DNA of 10,175 nt, taken from assembly GCA_007127175.1 (NCBI GenBank), contig SKZX01000229.1, positions 1-10,175 of the forward strand, read 5' to 3'. The notes below the pieces were generated by a model. That model was not told the DNA's origin, did not search any database, and worked only from the letters and a program-made list of their open reading frames with translations. Origin of the DNA: Desulfobacterales bacterium (GTDB lineage: Bacteria > Desulfobacterota > Desulfobacteria > Desulfobacterales > Desulfosalsimonadaceae). Below are positions 1-5,696 of the stretch, piece after piece. Position numbers and translations under genes: made by a program. Within the stretch, counting starts at the first letter, position 1; each line of letters opens with the position of its first letter.

Positions 1-63
1 ATAAATCTGTCCCCTTTTTGAAAAAATAAATCTGTCCCCTTTTTTTAAACCTGTCCCCTTTTT
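1..63. repeat. Three imperfect copies of an 18-20 bp GGGGACAG-type repeat
   Basis: The core TGTCCCCTTTTT occurs at 8-19, 33-44 and 52-63. The first two copies are preceded by ATAAATC and the third by TAAACC. Read on the minus strand each copy is AAAAAGGGGACAGATTTAT or a close variant. Core spacings are 25 and 19 bp, so this is a loose cluster and not a strict tandem array. From general knowledge, GGGGACAGATTTAT-like strings are frequent beside REP-associated or IS200/IS605-like Y1 transposase genes in Desulfobacterota and other environmental genomes. The link to such an element just left of the window is inference. The third copy ends 1 bp before the mgtE stop codon, so the 3' end of mgtE borders the repeat block. 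No hairpin terminator is visible here. Confidence 0.6.
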
Positions 64-64
64 G

Positions 65-1459
65 TTAGATCGCCGCGTACGAACCCAGATACCAGGTGGC
101 AATGCCGAAATAAATCACAACACCCCCGATATCGGCGATGGATGTTACCAGGGGCGCACTGGCCGTGGCGGGATCCAGGTTCAGGCGCGTCAGCAGAAAC
201 GGCAGGGACAATCCCAGAAGGCTGCCAAAAAGGACCACGCACACCATGGCCAGGGCGACAATCACGGCCACATCAACCCCCCCCCTGAAAATGCCGATAA
301 AGGACACGGCAACCCCCATGCATGCCCCGATGAAAAGGGCAATGCCGACTTCTTTACCCACCAGGCGGAACCAGTCTTTCATCATCACATCCCCGATGGC
401 CAGGGCGCGCACCATCAGGGTGGCGGACTGGGCGCCGGCGTTGCCGCCGCTGCCGATGAGCAGGGGCAGGAAAAAAACCAGCGCCACCGTTGCCTGAATG
501 GTGTCCTCATAATAGGCGATACCCGCACCGGAAAAAATATTCATGAATACCAGGGCAAGCAGCCATGGCAGACGCTTCTGGATCAGAAGCCACGGGCTCG
601 CATCCTTGAGGCCGATATCCACGAGGTCTTCCGTGCCGGTGCCGGGGCTGATGGAGCCCATCCGGTGGAAGTCCTCGGTGGCCTCCTCTTCAATAACGTC
701 ATGCACGTCATCAAAGGTGATGATCCCGACCAGGGCGTCGTTCCCATTGGTGACCGGCATGGCAAGGACGTCGTATTTGGCCATCTGCCGCGCGACCTCT
801 TCCTGGTCGTCGTGAACATTGGCGCAAACGGGATCCCTTCGCATAATGTCTTCAACTTTGGCACCCGGCCGCGCCATGATCAGCTTGCGCAGGGATACCA
901 ACCCCAGAATGCGGCGGTGCTCGTCTATGACATAGGCGTAATAAATGGTTTCCTTGTCCGGGGCTTCCAGCCGGAGCTTGTCGATGGCCTGGCGCACGGT
1001 CAGATCGGGAGACAAGGTGGCATACTCGCTGGTCATGATGGCGCCGGCGGTATCTTCTTCATAGGAACTGAGCCTGAGGATATCCTCCCGCTCTTTTTTC
1101 GCCAGAAGATGCAACAGGGTTTCGCCCCGTTCGTCGGGCATGGACTGGATCAGGTCGACCCGGTCATCCGACGACATTTTAGCAATGACCTTCGCCAGCA
1201 CGCCATCGGACAGCCTTGCGGCTATTTCCCGCTGGTCGTCATAATCCATGTGCACCAGTACATCGGCGCAGCAATCCGGTGTGAGCCTTGAAAATATATC
1301 CGCAGCCCGGTCCAGGTCCAGTTCGGCAAACTGCGCGGCAAGATCCGCCGGGTGTTCGGCTTCACACAACTGCCTGAGCGCCTGGTCATCCAGATATTCG
1401 GCCTGTTCGCCCGTCTCGGGCGCAAAAGGGCTGGTTGGAAACTTGAGGGGTTCGTTCAC
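65..1459 (-). CDS. mgtE: Magnesium transporter MgtE (CBS-gated Mg2+ channel)
   Basis: Inner-membrane Mg2+ channel/transporter of the MgtE/SLC41 family, 464 aa, normal family length. Domain order is canonical: a cytoplasmic helical N domain (about 15-125), a pair of CBS domains (about 130-250) with the acidic surface that senses Mg2+, then a five-helix pore domain (about 275-464). The pore carries the family motifs GSGGNAGAQSATLMVRAL and DPATASAPLVTSIADIGG. In the second, the Asp at about residue 443 corresponds to the pore Mg2+-selectivity Asp of the Thermus protein. The start chosen is GTG at 1459, preceded by a strong AAAGGAGG 8 nt upstream. The frame stays open to an ATG at 1513, but that start has no ribosome-binding site and adds residues unlike the family. 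A run of nine G (277-285) lies in a pore-domain loop and the frame is intact across it. The gene appears to be transcribed alone from a promoter near 1739-1768. The family call is firm; actual Mg2+ specificity is inferred. Confidence 0.95.
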   Translation of the reverse strand: MNEPLKFPTSPFAPETGEQAEYLDDQALRQLCEAEHPADLAAQFAELDLDRAADIFSRLTPDCCADVLVHMDYDDQREIAARLSDGVLAKVIAKMSSDDRVDLIQSMPDERGETLLHLLAKKEREDILRLSSYEEDTAGAIMTSEYATLSPDLTVRQAIDKLRLEAPDKETIYYAYVIDEHRRILGLVSLRKLIMARPGAKVEDIMRRDPVCANVHDDQEEVARQMAKYDVLAMPVTNGNDALVGIITFDDVHDVIEEEATEDFHRMGSISPGTGTEDLVDIGLKDASPWLLIQKRLPWLLALVFMNIFSGAGIAYYEDTIQATVALVFFLPLLIGSGGNAGAQSATLMVRALAIGDVMMKDWFRLVGKEVGIALFIGACMGVAVSFIGIFRGGVDVAVIVALAMVCVVLFGSLLGLSLPFLLTRLNLDPATASAPLVTSIADIGGVVIYFGIATWYLGSYAAI

Positions 1460-1480
1460 GGCCCTGCCTCCTTTCATACG

Positions 1481-1523
1481 ATCCGCCCCATTGACAGGCG
1501 GACCGGAGGGCAAGGCCTTCCGG
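1481..1523 (-). promoter_or_regulatory. Two consecutive hairpins in the mgtE leader, just before its ribosome-binding site
   Basis: On the minus strand the first hairpin (1503-1523) has the arms CCGGA and TCCGG, extended by GG/CC across one mismatch. The second (1482-1502) pairs TCCGCC with GGCGGA around a 9-nt loop. Together they fill the space between the end of the candidate leader ORF (1531) and the mgtE ribosome-binding site. No T-run follows either hairpin, so they are not ordinary intrinsic terminators. A role in controlling ribosome access or Rho-dependent attenuation is inference. Confidence 0.4.
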
Positions 1524-1530
1524 CAGGAAT

Positions 1531-1677
1531 TTACGGCGTATCGGTGTTATACCAATAGACGCATGCTTTTCCGCTTGTCGCTAAAGGCGGGTTTTCGTCC
1601 AAATGCTTTTCAATGAAAATTACAGACATCCGTAAGTGGGGACTACCACCTTCGTCATCCATTTCCATGTTCTCCAT
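1531..1677 (-). CDS. Candidate small leader ORF upstream of mgtE (48 aa, acidic N-terminus)
   Basis: A 48-codon ATG-to-TAA frame lies inside the predicted mgtE leader. An AGGAAAGG stretch sits 11 nt before the first ATG. An in-frame ATG six codons in has GGAG 9 nt upstream and may be the better start. The peptide begins MENMEMDDEGGSP, so it is strongly acidic, and has a Pro-Pro pair near residue 30 and a C-terminal YWYNTD stretch. I recognise no protein family. Known Mg2+-responsive leader peptides (for example MgtL of enterobacteria) use acidic and proline codons that destabilise ribosomes when Mg2+ is low. The composition and position here would suit such a role, but this is inference. It could equally be a chance ORF or a remnant of another gene. 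The sequence is less GC-rich than the flanking genes. Confidence 0.35.
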   Translation of the reverse strand: MENMEMDDEGGSPHLRMSVIFIEKHLDENPPLATSGKACVYWYNTDTP

Positions 1678-1738
1678 AAAACGATTGGCCTTTCCTGAGT
1701 TAATCACACAAAAATCTTGTTAAAGATTAAACTCCCTA

Positions 1739-1768
1739 AATATACCTGACACTACTGCTTTTTGTCAA
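1739..1768 (-). promoter_or_regulatory. Candidate sigma-70 promoter for mgtE
   Basis: On the minus strand there is a perfect -35 TTGACA (1763-1768), an 18-bp spacer, and a -10 TATATT (1739-1744) that matches the consensus at five of six positions. Transcription would begin near 1732 and give a leader of about 270 nt ahead of the GTG of mgtE. The surrounding sequence is distinctly AT-rich compared with the genes. This is the only strong promoter-like sequence seen between the response regulator and mgtE. Confidence 0.6.
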
Positions 1769-1802
1769 ACAAAAATCGGTTAAATTTATATGCTCATGCC
1801 GG

Positions 1803-1848
1803 AAAAAAGACCTCAGGAAGACGGGGCGGTGCAGAGTAAACACCTTCC
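1803..1848 (-). terminator. Weak candidate terminator after the response regulator gene
   Basis: Reading leftwards from the regulator's stop codon, GGAAGGTG (complement of 1841-1848) can pair with CACC and then CTTCC, the latter across a 7-nt bulge. A run of six T (1803-1808 on the complement) follows about 7 nt beyond the stem. The stem is interrupted and the T-run is displaced, so this is a poor intrinsic terminator. It is in the right place to end the five-gene operon. Confidence 0.3.
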
Positions 1849-1857
1849 AAAAAAGCG

Positions 1858-3258
1858 CTATTTCCGATAATCCTCCGCCGTGATGCCATAACGCCGCATC
1901 ACCTGCTGAAGGCTCTGGCGCTCAAGGCCGCACTTGGCGGCGGCACGGGTCACGTTGCCGTCGGTTTCGGAAAGGAGATGGCCGATATACTCGGCGTTGA
2001 ACCGCTGCAGCATGGCCTCCTTGGCTTCCCTGTAGGGAAGGTCCATTGGAATGGGGTCAAAATGGGCCCTGGATCGATAAGGTCCGGACGCGTCCACGGC
2101 AATGTCTTCCGGACGGATCACATCGCCTTTTGAAAAAAGGATGCCTTGCACGATGGCATTTTCCAGCTCGCGGACATTCCCCTTCCACTGCAAAGCCGTT
2201 ATGCTTTCAAGGAGTTCCGGGGAAAGTGTCTTTCCGGGCCGGTTGAGCTTTCTGCAATGCTTTTCCAAAAGATAGCTCGCAATGAGCGGGACGTCCCCGG
2301 GGCGCTCCCGCAGGGGCGGCAGCATAATGGGAAGGACATTCAAACGATAAAAAAAATCCTCCCGGAATGCCCCCTCCCGGATTCTCTGCTCAAGGTCCCG
2401 GTTGGTGGAGGCGATAATGCGCACGTCCACCTTTACCGTGCGGGTATCCCCCAGCGGCTTGATCTCTTTTTCCTGGATCACCCGCAGCAGCTTGGTCTGA
2501 ATTCCCGGGCTCACGTCCCCGATTTCATCGAGAAATATAGAGCCTTCGTGTGCTTCCTGAAAAAGGCCGTTCGTGTCCCGGGTGGCGTGGGTGAAGGCCC
2601 CCTTTTTATACCCGAACAGTTCGCTTTCCAGGATCTGCTCCGGCACCGTTGGGCAGTTGATGGCGACGAACCGCTTGTCTTTCCTGCTGCTCAACGCATG
2701 CACCGCCCTGGCGGCCAGGTCTTTTCCCGTACCGGACTCGCCGGTGATCAAAACGGTGAGATCTGTTGCCGCAACCATCTGTATGGTCGCAAACACCTGC
2801 TGCATGGCGGGGCTTTTACCTACAAGGCCGCAAAACTCATGAGGGGTCCGGGTGCCCGTCCGAAGCCGGACGTTTTCCCGGATCAGTGCGCTTCGCTCAA
2901 GGGCTTTGTCCAGGCGCAGCAGCAGGGCATCATGGTCAAAGGGCTTGGTGATGAAATCATAGGCGCCGTTTCGCATGGCGCTGACCGCCGTATCAATATC
3001 CCCATAGGCGGTCATCATAACCACGGTCTGCTCGGGCCTGGCCCTGCGGATCAGCTCAAGCAGCTCCATGCCGTCCATTTCCGGCATCTTCATATCAAGC
3101 AGCACCAGGTCAAAACTGTTTTCAGAAAACAGGGAAAGTGCCGCTTTCCCGGAGTCAGCCGTTGTAACCGTGCAGTCCAGGTCCGGCTCGAGGCTTCGCT
3201 TCAAAAGGCCCAGGAGATCCGGCTCATCATCCACAACCAGCAGGGAAAATCTGGCCAT
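1858..3258 (-). CDS. NtrC-family sigma-54-activating response regulator
   Basis: DNA-binding response regulator, 466 aa, that would activate RNA polymerase carrying sigma-54 once phosphorylated by the adjacent kinase. It has a receiver domain (about 1-120) with acidic residues D10/D11, phospho-acceptor D55, T83 and K105. The AAA+ domain (about 143-370) has Walker A GESGTGKD (173-180), Walker B IFLDEI (241-246) and the Arg-finger region FREDFFYRLN (298-307). A Fis-type helix-turn-helix lies in the last 40 residues. The sigma-54-contacting loop reads GAFTHA (220-225) in place of the usual GAFTGA. The start is ATG at 3258, where AGGAG sits 7 nt upstream and overlaps the kinase stop codon. The frame extends further upstream, but that stretch would lie inside the kinase gene. 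The gap to the kinase is 10 bp, so the two are co-transcribed. The sigma-54 promoters at 6995-7010 and 7480-7495 are likely targets (inference). Confidence 0.93.
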   Translation of the reverse strand: MARFSLLVVDDEPDLLGLLKRSLEPDLDCTVTTADSGKAALSLFSENSFDLVLLDMKMPEMDGMELLELIRRARPEQTVVMMTAYGDIDTAVSAMRNGAYDFITKPFDHDALLLRLDKALERSALIRENVRLRTGTRTPHEFCGLVGKSPAMQQVFATIQMVAATDLTVLITGESGTGKDLAARAVHALSSRKDKRFVAINCPTVPEQILESELFGYKKGAFTHATRDTNGLFQEAHEGSIFLDEIGDVSPGIQTKLLRVIQEKEIKPLGDTRTVKVDVRIIASTNRDLEQRIREGAFREDFFYRLNVLPIMLPPLRERPGDVPLIASYLLEKHCRKLNRPGKTLSPELLESITALQWKGNVRELENAIVQGILFSKGDVIRPEDIAVDASGPYRSRAHFDPIPMDLPYREAKEAMLQRFNAEYIGHLLSETDGNVTRAAAKCGLERQSLQQVMRRYGITAEDYRK

Positions 3259-3268
3259 TTGATATCTC

Positions 3269-4429
3269 CTATACGTCCTTTGCCGTGTTGACCGGCAGAA
3301 TGACGGTGAAAACCGAACCCTTTCCCGGTTCACTTTCAACCCGTATTTCGCCGCCGTGATTTTTAATGATGCCATAGCTCACAGCCAGGCCGAGACCGGT
3401 GCCCTCGCCGGTGGACTTGGTCGTAAAAAACGGGTCGAATATCCGGTCAATATTTTTCTCATCAATCCCGTAGCCGTCATCCGCCACGCTGATCATTACA
3501 TGCCGGCCAACCTTGTCATACCGCGTCGAAACGGTGATGTGCCCTTGCTCACCGACCGCGTGACGGGCGTTCATGAGAAGATTGATGAGCACCTGCCGGA
3601 TCTTCTTTTCATCCATGTGCATGGAAGGGACATGCTCATCATAGCAGGTCTCGATATCGATTTTTGACATTTTACCACGGTGGCGCAAAAAGACCAGCAC
3701 ATCCTCGATAACCGCGCAAATATTGACTTCCGATTTTTCTGGCGCCGAGCGCCGGGCAAAATGGAGCAGATCCTCAACGATGGTTTTGCAGTTGCGGGCA
3801 TGCTTTAATATGATCTGCAAATCCTGGTATTTCTGGGAATCGGGGTCTTCCCCGCGCATCAGGAGCTGGGTGTATCCCTGGATAATACCCAATGGGTTGT
3901 TGATTTCATGGGCAATACCGGATGAAAGCTGGCCGATGGAAGCCATCCGGTCGGTCTGGGCCATCTGCTTTTCATGCCTCAAAAACGATGGGCCTGTGTC
4001 CCTGTCTGGATCATTGACCTGCACTGCCATTGCCTGGTTCAGGCGCATCAGTTCCTCGCTTGCCGCCGCCAGGTCGTTTTTGGACGAAAGCATCGCCTGG
4101 TGGACATTCCATGCACGGCTGAAAAAAAGCGTCAACGCTGCCGCTGCAAGGAGCAGCATGGCGCCGAGGCTCCATGTAACCGGCAGGAATGCATCCATCC
4201 CGGTGCCGTGACCGGCGGCCGGCCAAACCGGACCGAAAACAAAAACAACCCAGCGGGCGGCAGCCACGCCGGCCATGCACAGGCAAACCCAGAAAATGCC
4301 GCCCCATACCGGGTTGTCCGGGTCTTTTTGCCTCAGGCGCAGGGCATGGCCCAGTGCCAGGACCGAGAAAAGCAAAATCAAGGAAGCGCCTGCGGCATTT
4401 GCGGCCAAAAAAACAGGTTGAAGCGTCAT
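3269..4429 (-). CDS. Membrane-bound sensor histidine kinase (NtrB-like catalytic core)
   Basis: Histidine kinase of 386 aa that would autophosphorylate and pass phosphate to the regulator encoded directly downstream. It has three predicted membrane helices (about 6-30, 43-66 and 83-104), a short linker helix, and a HisKA domain whose H-box GIAHEINNPLG has the phospho-acceptor H174. The HATPase_c domain follows, with N-box INLLMNARHAV, the G1-like DDGYGID, and FDPFFTTKSTGEGTGLGLA. No PAS, HAMP or periplasmic sensor domain is visible, so sensing must use the membrane part or a partner. The start chosen is ATG at 4429, which overlaps the stop of the preceding gene as ATGA. The same frame stays open back to 4618, but there it reads through the neighbouring gene out of frame. 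A G9 run just upstream could join the two proteins by -1 slippage. The kinase call is firm; the cue is unknown. Confidence 0.93.
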   Translation of the reverse strand: MTLQPVFLAANAAGASLILLFSVLALGHALRLRQKDPDNPVWGGIFWVCLCMAGVAAARWVVFVFGPVWPAAGHGTGMDAFLPVTWSLGAMLLLAAAALTLFFSRAWNVHQAMLSSKNDLAAASEELMRLNQAMAVQVNDPDRDTGPSFLRHEKQMAQTDRMASIGQLSSGIAHEINNPLGIIQGYTQLLMRGEDPDSQKYQDLQIILKHARNCKTIVEDLLHFARRSAPEKSEVNICAVIEDVLVFLRHRGKMSKIDIETCYDEHVPSMHMDEKKIRQVLINLLMNARHAVGEQGHITVSTRYDKVGRHVMISVADDGYGIDEKNIDRIFDPFFTTKSTGEGTGLGLAVSYGIIKNHGGEIRVESEPGKGSVFTVILPVNTAKDV

Positions 4430-4890
4430 GACCGGCCCCCCCCCTTCCGGGCCGGGCCCCCCTGCCCCGCCAGGCAGGCAATGCCCCTGTACAGGAAAAA
4501 AAAGGCCGGAACCCCAAGCAAGTGGCCACTGCCGATCTGCAGGCCTGCCAGAGATCCGGCAATTGCCCCGGCGCTCCACAATACGAAAAAAAACGCAGCG
4601 TACCCGATCTGCCGCCACCCGGGTTCTGCGATCACCTTATGGCGTTTCAGCCCGTAAATCAGGGCCACCATGGAAAACATAAAAAACAGGTGGCTGCAGA
4701 AATGCAGGGCCACGCCCGTCGGGTCGCCGGGTATCTGGGCGGCCAGGGCCGGGTGGGCGGTTGCCAAAAGAATTGCCGCTGCGGCCACGATGCCCCGTAA
4801 AAGCACCCGGCCAAGCCTTACAACAGGGTCCCATGCGCATCTCTTCCGGGTTTTTACTTGATCACCGTATGGGTTAAACCGCTTTGCCAT
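4426..4890 (-). CDS. Small polytopic membrane protein overlapping the kinase; possible sensor half
   Basis: Unrecognised protein of 154 aa. A basic N-terminus leads into a hydrophobic stretch ending ALAA (about 30-51), which looks like a signal peptide or first helix. Three more hydrophobic helices follow, at about 62-82, 95-117 and 122-141. An HFCSH motif (H63, C65, H67) lies at the start of the second stretch and H123 at the start of the last, so metal, heme or quinone contact is conceivable but unproven. The C-terminus is glycine-rich because a G9 run encodes it. The start is ATG at 4890, 20 bp after the preceding gene, with no clear Shine-Dalgarno sequence, so it probably depends on translational coupling. 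The stop overlaps the kinase ATG by 4 bp. With the kinase's three helices it would make a six- or seven-helix sensor of a common kind, so it may be the detached input domain (inference). Confidence 0.75.
   Translation of the reverse strand: MAKRFNPYGDQVKTRKRCAWDPVVRLGRVLLRGIVAAAAILLATAHPALAAQIPGDPTGVALHFCSHLFFMFSMVALIYGLKRHKVIAEPGWRQIGYAAFFFVLWSAGAIAGSLAGLQIGSGHLLGVPAFFFLYRGIACLAGQGGPARKGGGRS
4436..4444 (-). other. G9 homopolymer at the small-membrane-protein/kinase junction
   Basis: The coding strand carries nine consecutive G (AAG GGG GGG GGC in the frame of the upstream gene), ending 6 nt before the kinase ATG. The run contains the slippery pattern X XXX XXX. The kinase frame is -1 relative to the upstream gene and has no stop between this run and its own ATG. 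A -1 ribosomal slip, or one extra G in the DNA, would therefore yield one fused protein of about 540 aa. It also supplies the purine-rich sequence that would act as the kinase ribosome-binding site. Confidence 0.7.
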
Positions 4891-4910
4891 GGATAGACGC
4901 CGTTTTGTGC

Positions 4911-5549
4911 TCAGGGCTGACTGTTGCTCCGGAACCGCTCGGGCAGTCCCCCGTGCTGATGGATCTCCTGCAGGCTGATCATTTCCTCGCCGTCCAGGTC
5001 ACCGGCATCCGGCGCGGGTGAACCTTGAACCGGGGAAAACGCCGCTTTCAGCTTTGCCCAGAGTATCCGGCATAAAATATACATGGGAATCATGACCGCT
5101 GTAAAGGTCACGCTCTTTCCCAAAAAAGGCAGCGTAAACAGCACGTCGAATTCGATATGGCCGAACCGGCGGCCCATCCAGGCCAGGGCAAAGGGGATAG
5201 GCCATAGCGCGGCCGCGCCAAGGGTCAGCATGTTGAAAAAGTATTTTCCGAACGCCTCGTTGGCCTCCGTATTGCAGGCCCGGTAATTTTCCTTGTCCTT
5301 GAGCAGAAGTGCCCTGACCGACAGGTTGTGCATCCTTGTCATGCCGCGGCGCAGCTTCCGGATGTGCACCCGGTTGACCCGGGATGCCAGCCGGAAAGTC
5401 GCCTCCCCCAAAAGAACACAACCGATGCACAGGACGAAGGTGCCGAAGAAAAAGCCGGCCACCGGGTTGCCGAAAAAGCGGTACGGCATGATCAGCACCA
5501 GGTCCAGCAGCATGTATGTTTGATCCCACCAGGTCATATCCGTTTCCAT
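4911..5549 (-). CDS. Unrecognised three-helix membrane protein, possibly Oxa1/DUF106-like
   Basis: Protein of 212 aa that I cannot assign to a family with confidence. A long hydrophobic N-terminal region (about 10-50) is followed by a basic, helical, probably cytoplasmic stretch (about 52-98, containing RKLRRGMTRMHNL and later NTEANEAFGKYFF). Two further membrane helices lie at about 102-124 and 135-162, then a charged, Pro/Asp-rich tail. One helix, a cytoplasmic helical hairpin and two helices is the layout of the Oxa1/YidC superfamily (DUF106, EMC3), so a distant relation is possible; this is inference from topology only. The start is uncertain: ATG at 5549 and the ATG four codons later (5537) both lack a strong Shine-Dalgarno sequence. 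A 17-bp palindrome lies 9 bp upstream of 5549. The gene is 147 bp after the permease and 20 bp before the small membrane protein, so it belongs to the same operon. Confidence 0.8.
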   Translation of the reverse strand: METDMTWWDQTYMLLDLVLIMPYRFFGNPVAGFFFGTFVLCIGCVLLGEATFRLASRVNRVHIRKLRRGMTRMHNLSVRALLLKDKENYRACNTEANEAFGKYFFNMLTLGAAALWPIPFALAWMGRRFGHIEFDVLFTLPFLGKSVTFTAVMIPMYILCRILWAKLKAAFSPVQGSPAPDAGDLDGEEMISLQEIHQHGGLPERFRSNSQP

Positions 5550-5557
5550 TTTCAGCT

Positions 5558-5574
5558 GGCATTGTCACAATGCC
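5558..5574. promoter_or_regulatory. Perfect 17-bp palindrome before the 212-aa membrane protein
   Basis: GGCATTGT-C-ACAATGCC is a perfect 8-1-8 inverted repeat, centred 17 bp upstream of the predicted start at 5549. The one-base centre makes it more like a dimeric-protein operator than an RNA hairpin, although in RNA it could still fold with a wider loop near the start codon. I do not recognise the binding protein; it does not match the FNR consensus TTGAT-N4-ATCAA. Confidence 0.5.
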
Positions 5575-5587
5575 TTCACCCTCCCGA

Positions 5588-5643
5588 ACCGTCCATGAAG
5601 GCGTCCCCCGGAGGAGCGTCCGCTTAGCGCCCCCATGGACGGT
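5588..5643 (-). promoter_or_regulatory. Long intercistronic stem-loop between the permease and the 212-aa protein gene
   Basis: ACCGTCCATG (5588-5597) and CATGGACGGT (5634-5643) form a perfect 10-bp inverted repeat, with further GAAC/GTTC pairing outside it. The 36-nt interior contains additional GC-rich pairing. No T-run follows on the minus strand, so a true terminator is unlikely. A structure here could stabilise the permease mRNA or reduce read-through into the four downstream genes (inference). Confidence 0.55.
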
Positions 5644-5696
5644 GTTCAGGAATCAGTTGCAGCACAACCTCACCCGCTTTCCGGCTGCTGCAGCGA

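Noticed and set aside
1..63. The left-edge repeats as a CRISPR array
   Set aside because: Only three short, imperfect copies with spacings of 25 and 19 bp and A/T-run spacers. No cas genes are present.
62..1291. A 409-codon open frame on the plus strand
   Set aside because: It lies antisense to mgtE, is rich in His/Gly/Gln as expected of a complement frame, and has no recognisable domain.
1460..1732. M-box (ykoK) Mg2+ riboswitch ahead of mgtE
   Set aside because: The leader has a suitable length, but I could not recognise the conserved M-box core by eye. A covariance-model search would decide.
2146..3291. A 381-codon open frame on the plus strand
   Set aside because: It is antisense to the response regulator, whose motifs are complete, and its translation resembles no protein.
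3269..4618. Kinase gene starting at 4618 as a 449-aa protein
   Set aside because: Residues before the ATG at 4429 come from reading the small-membrane-protein gene in the wrong frame and show no membrane or domain character.
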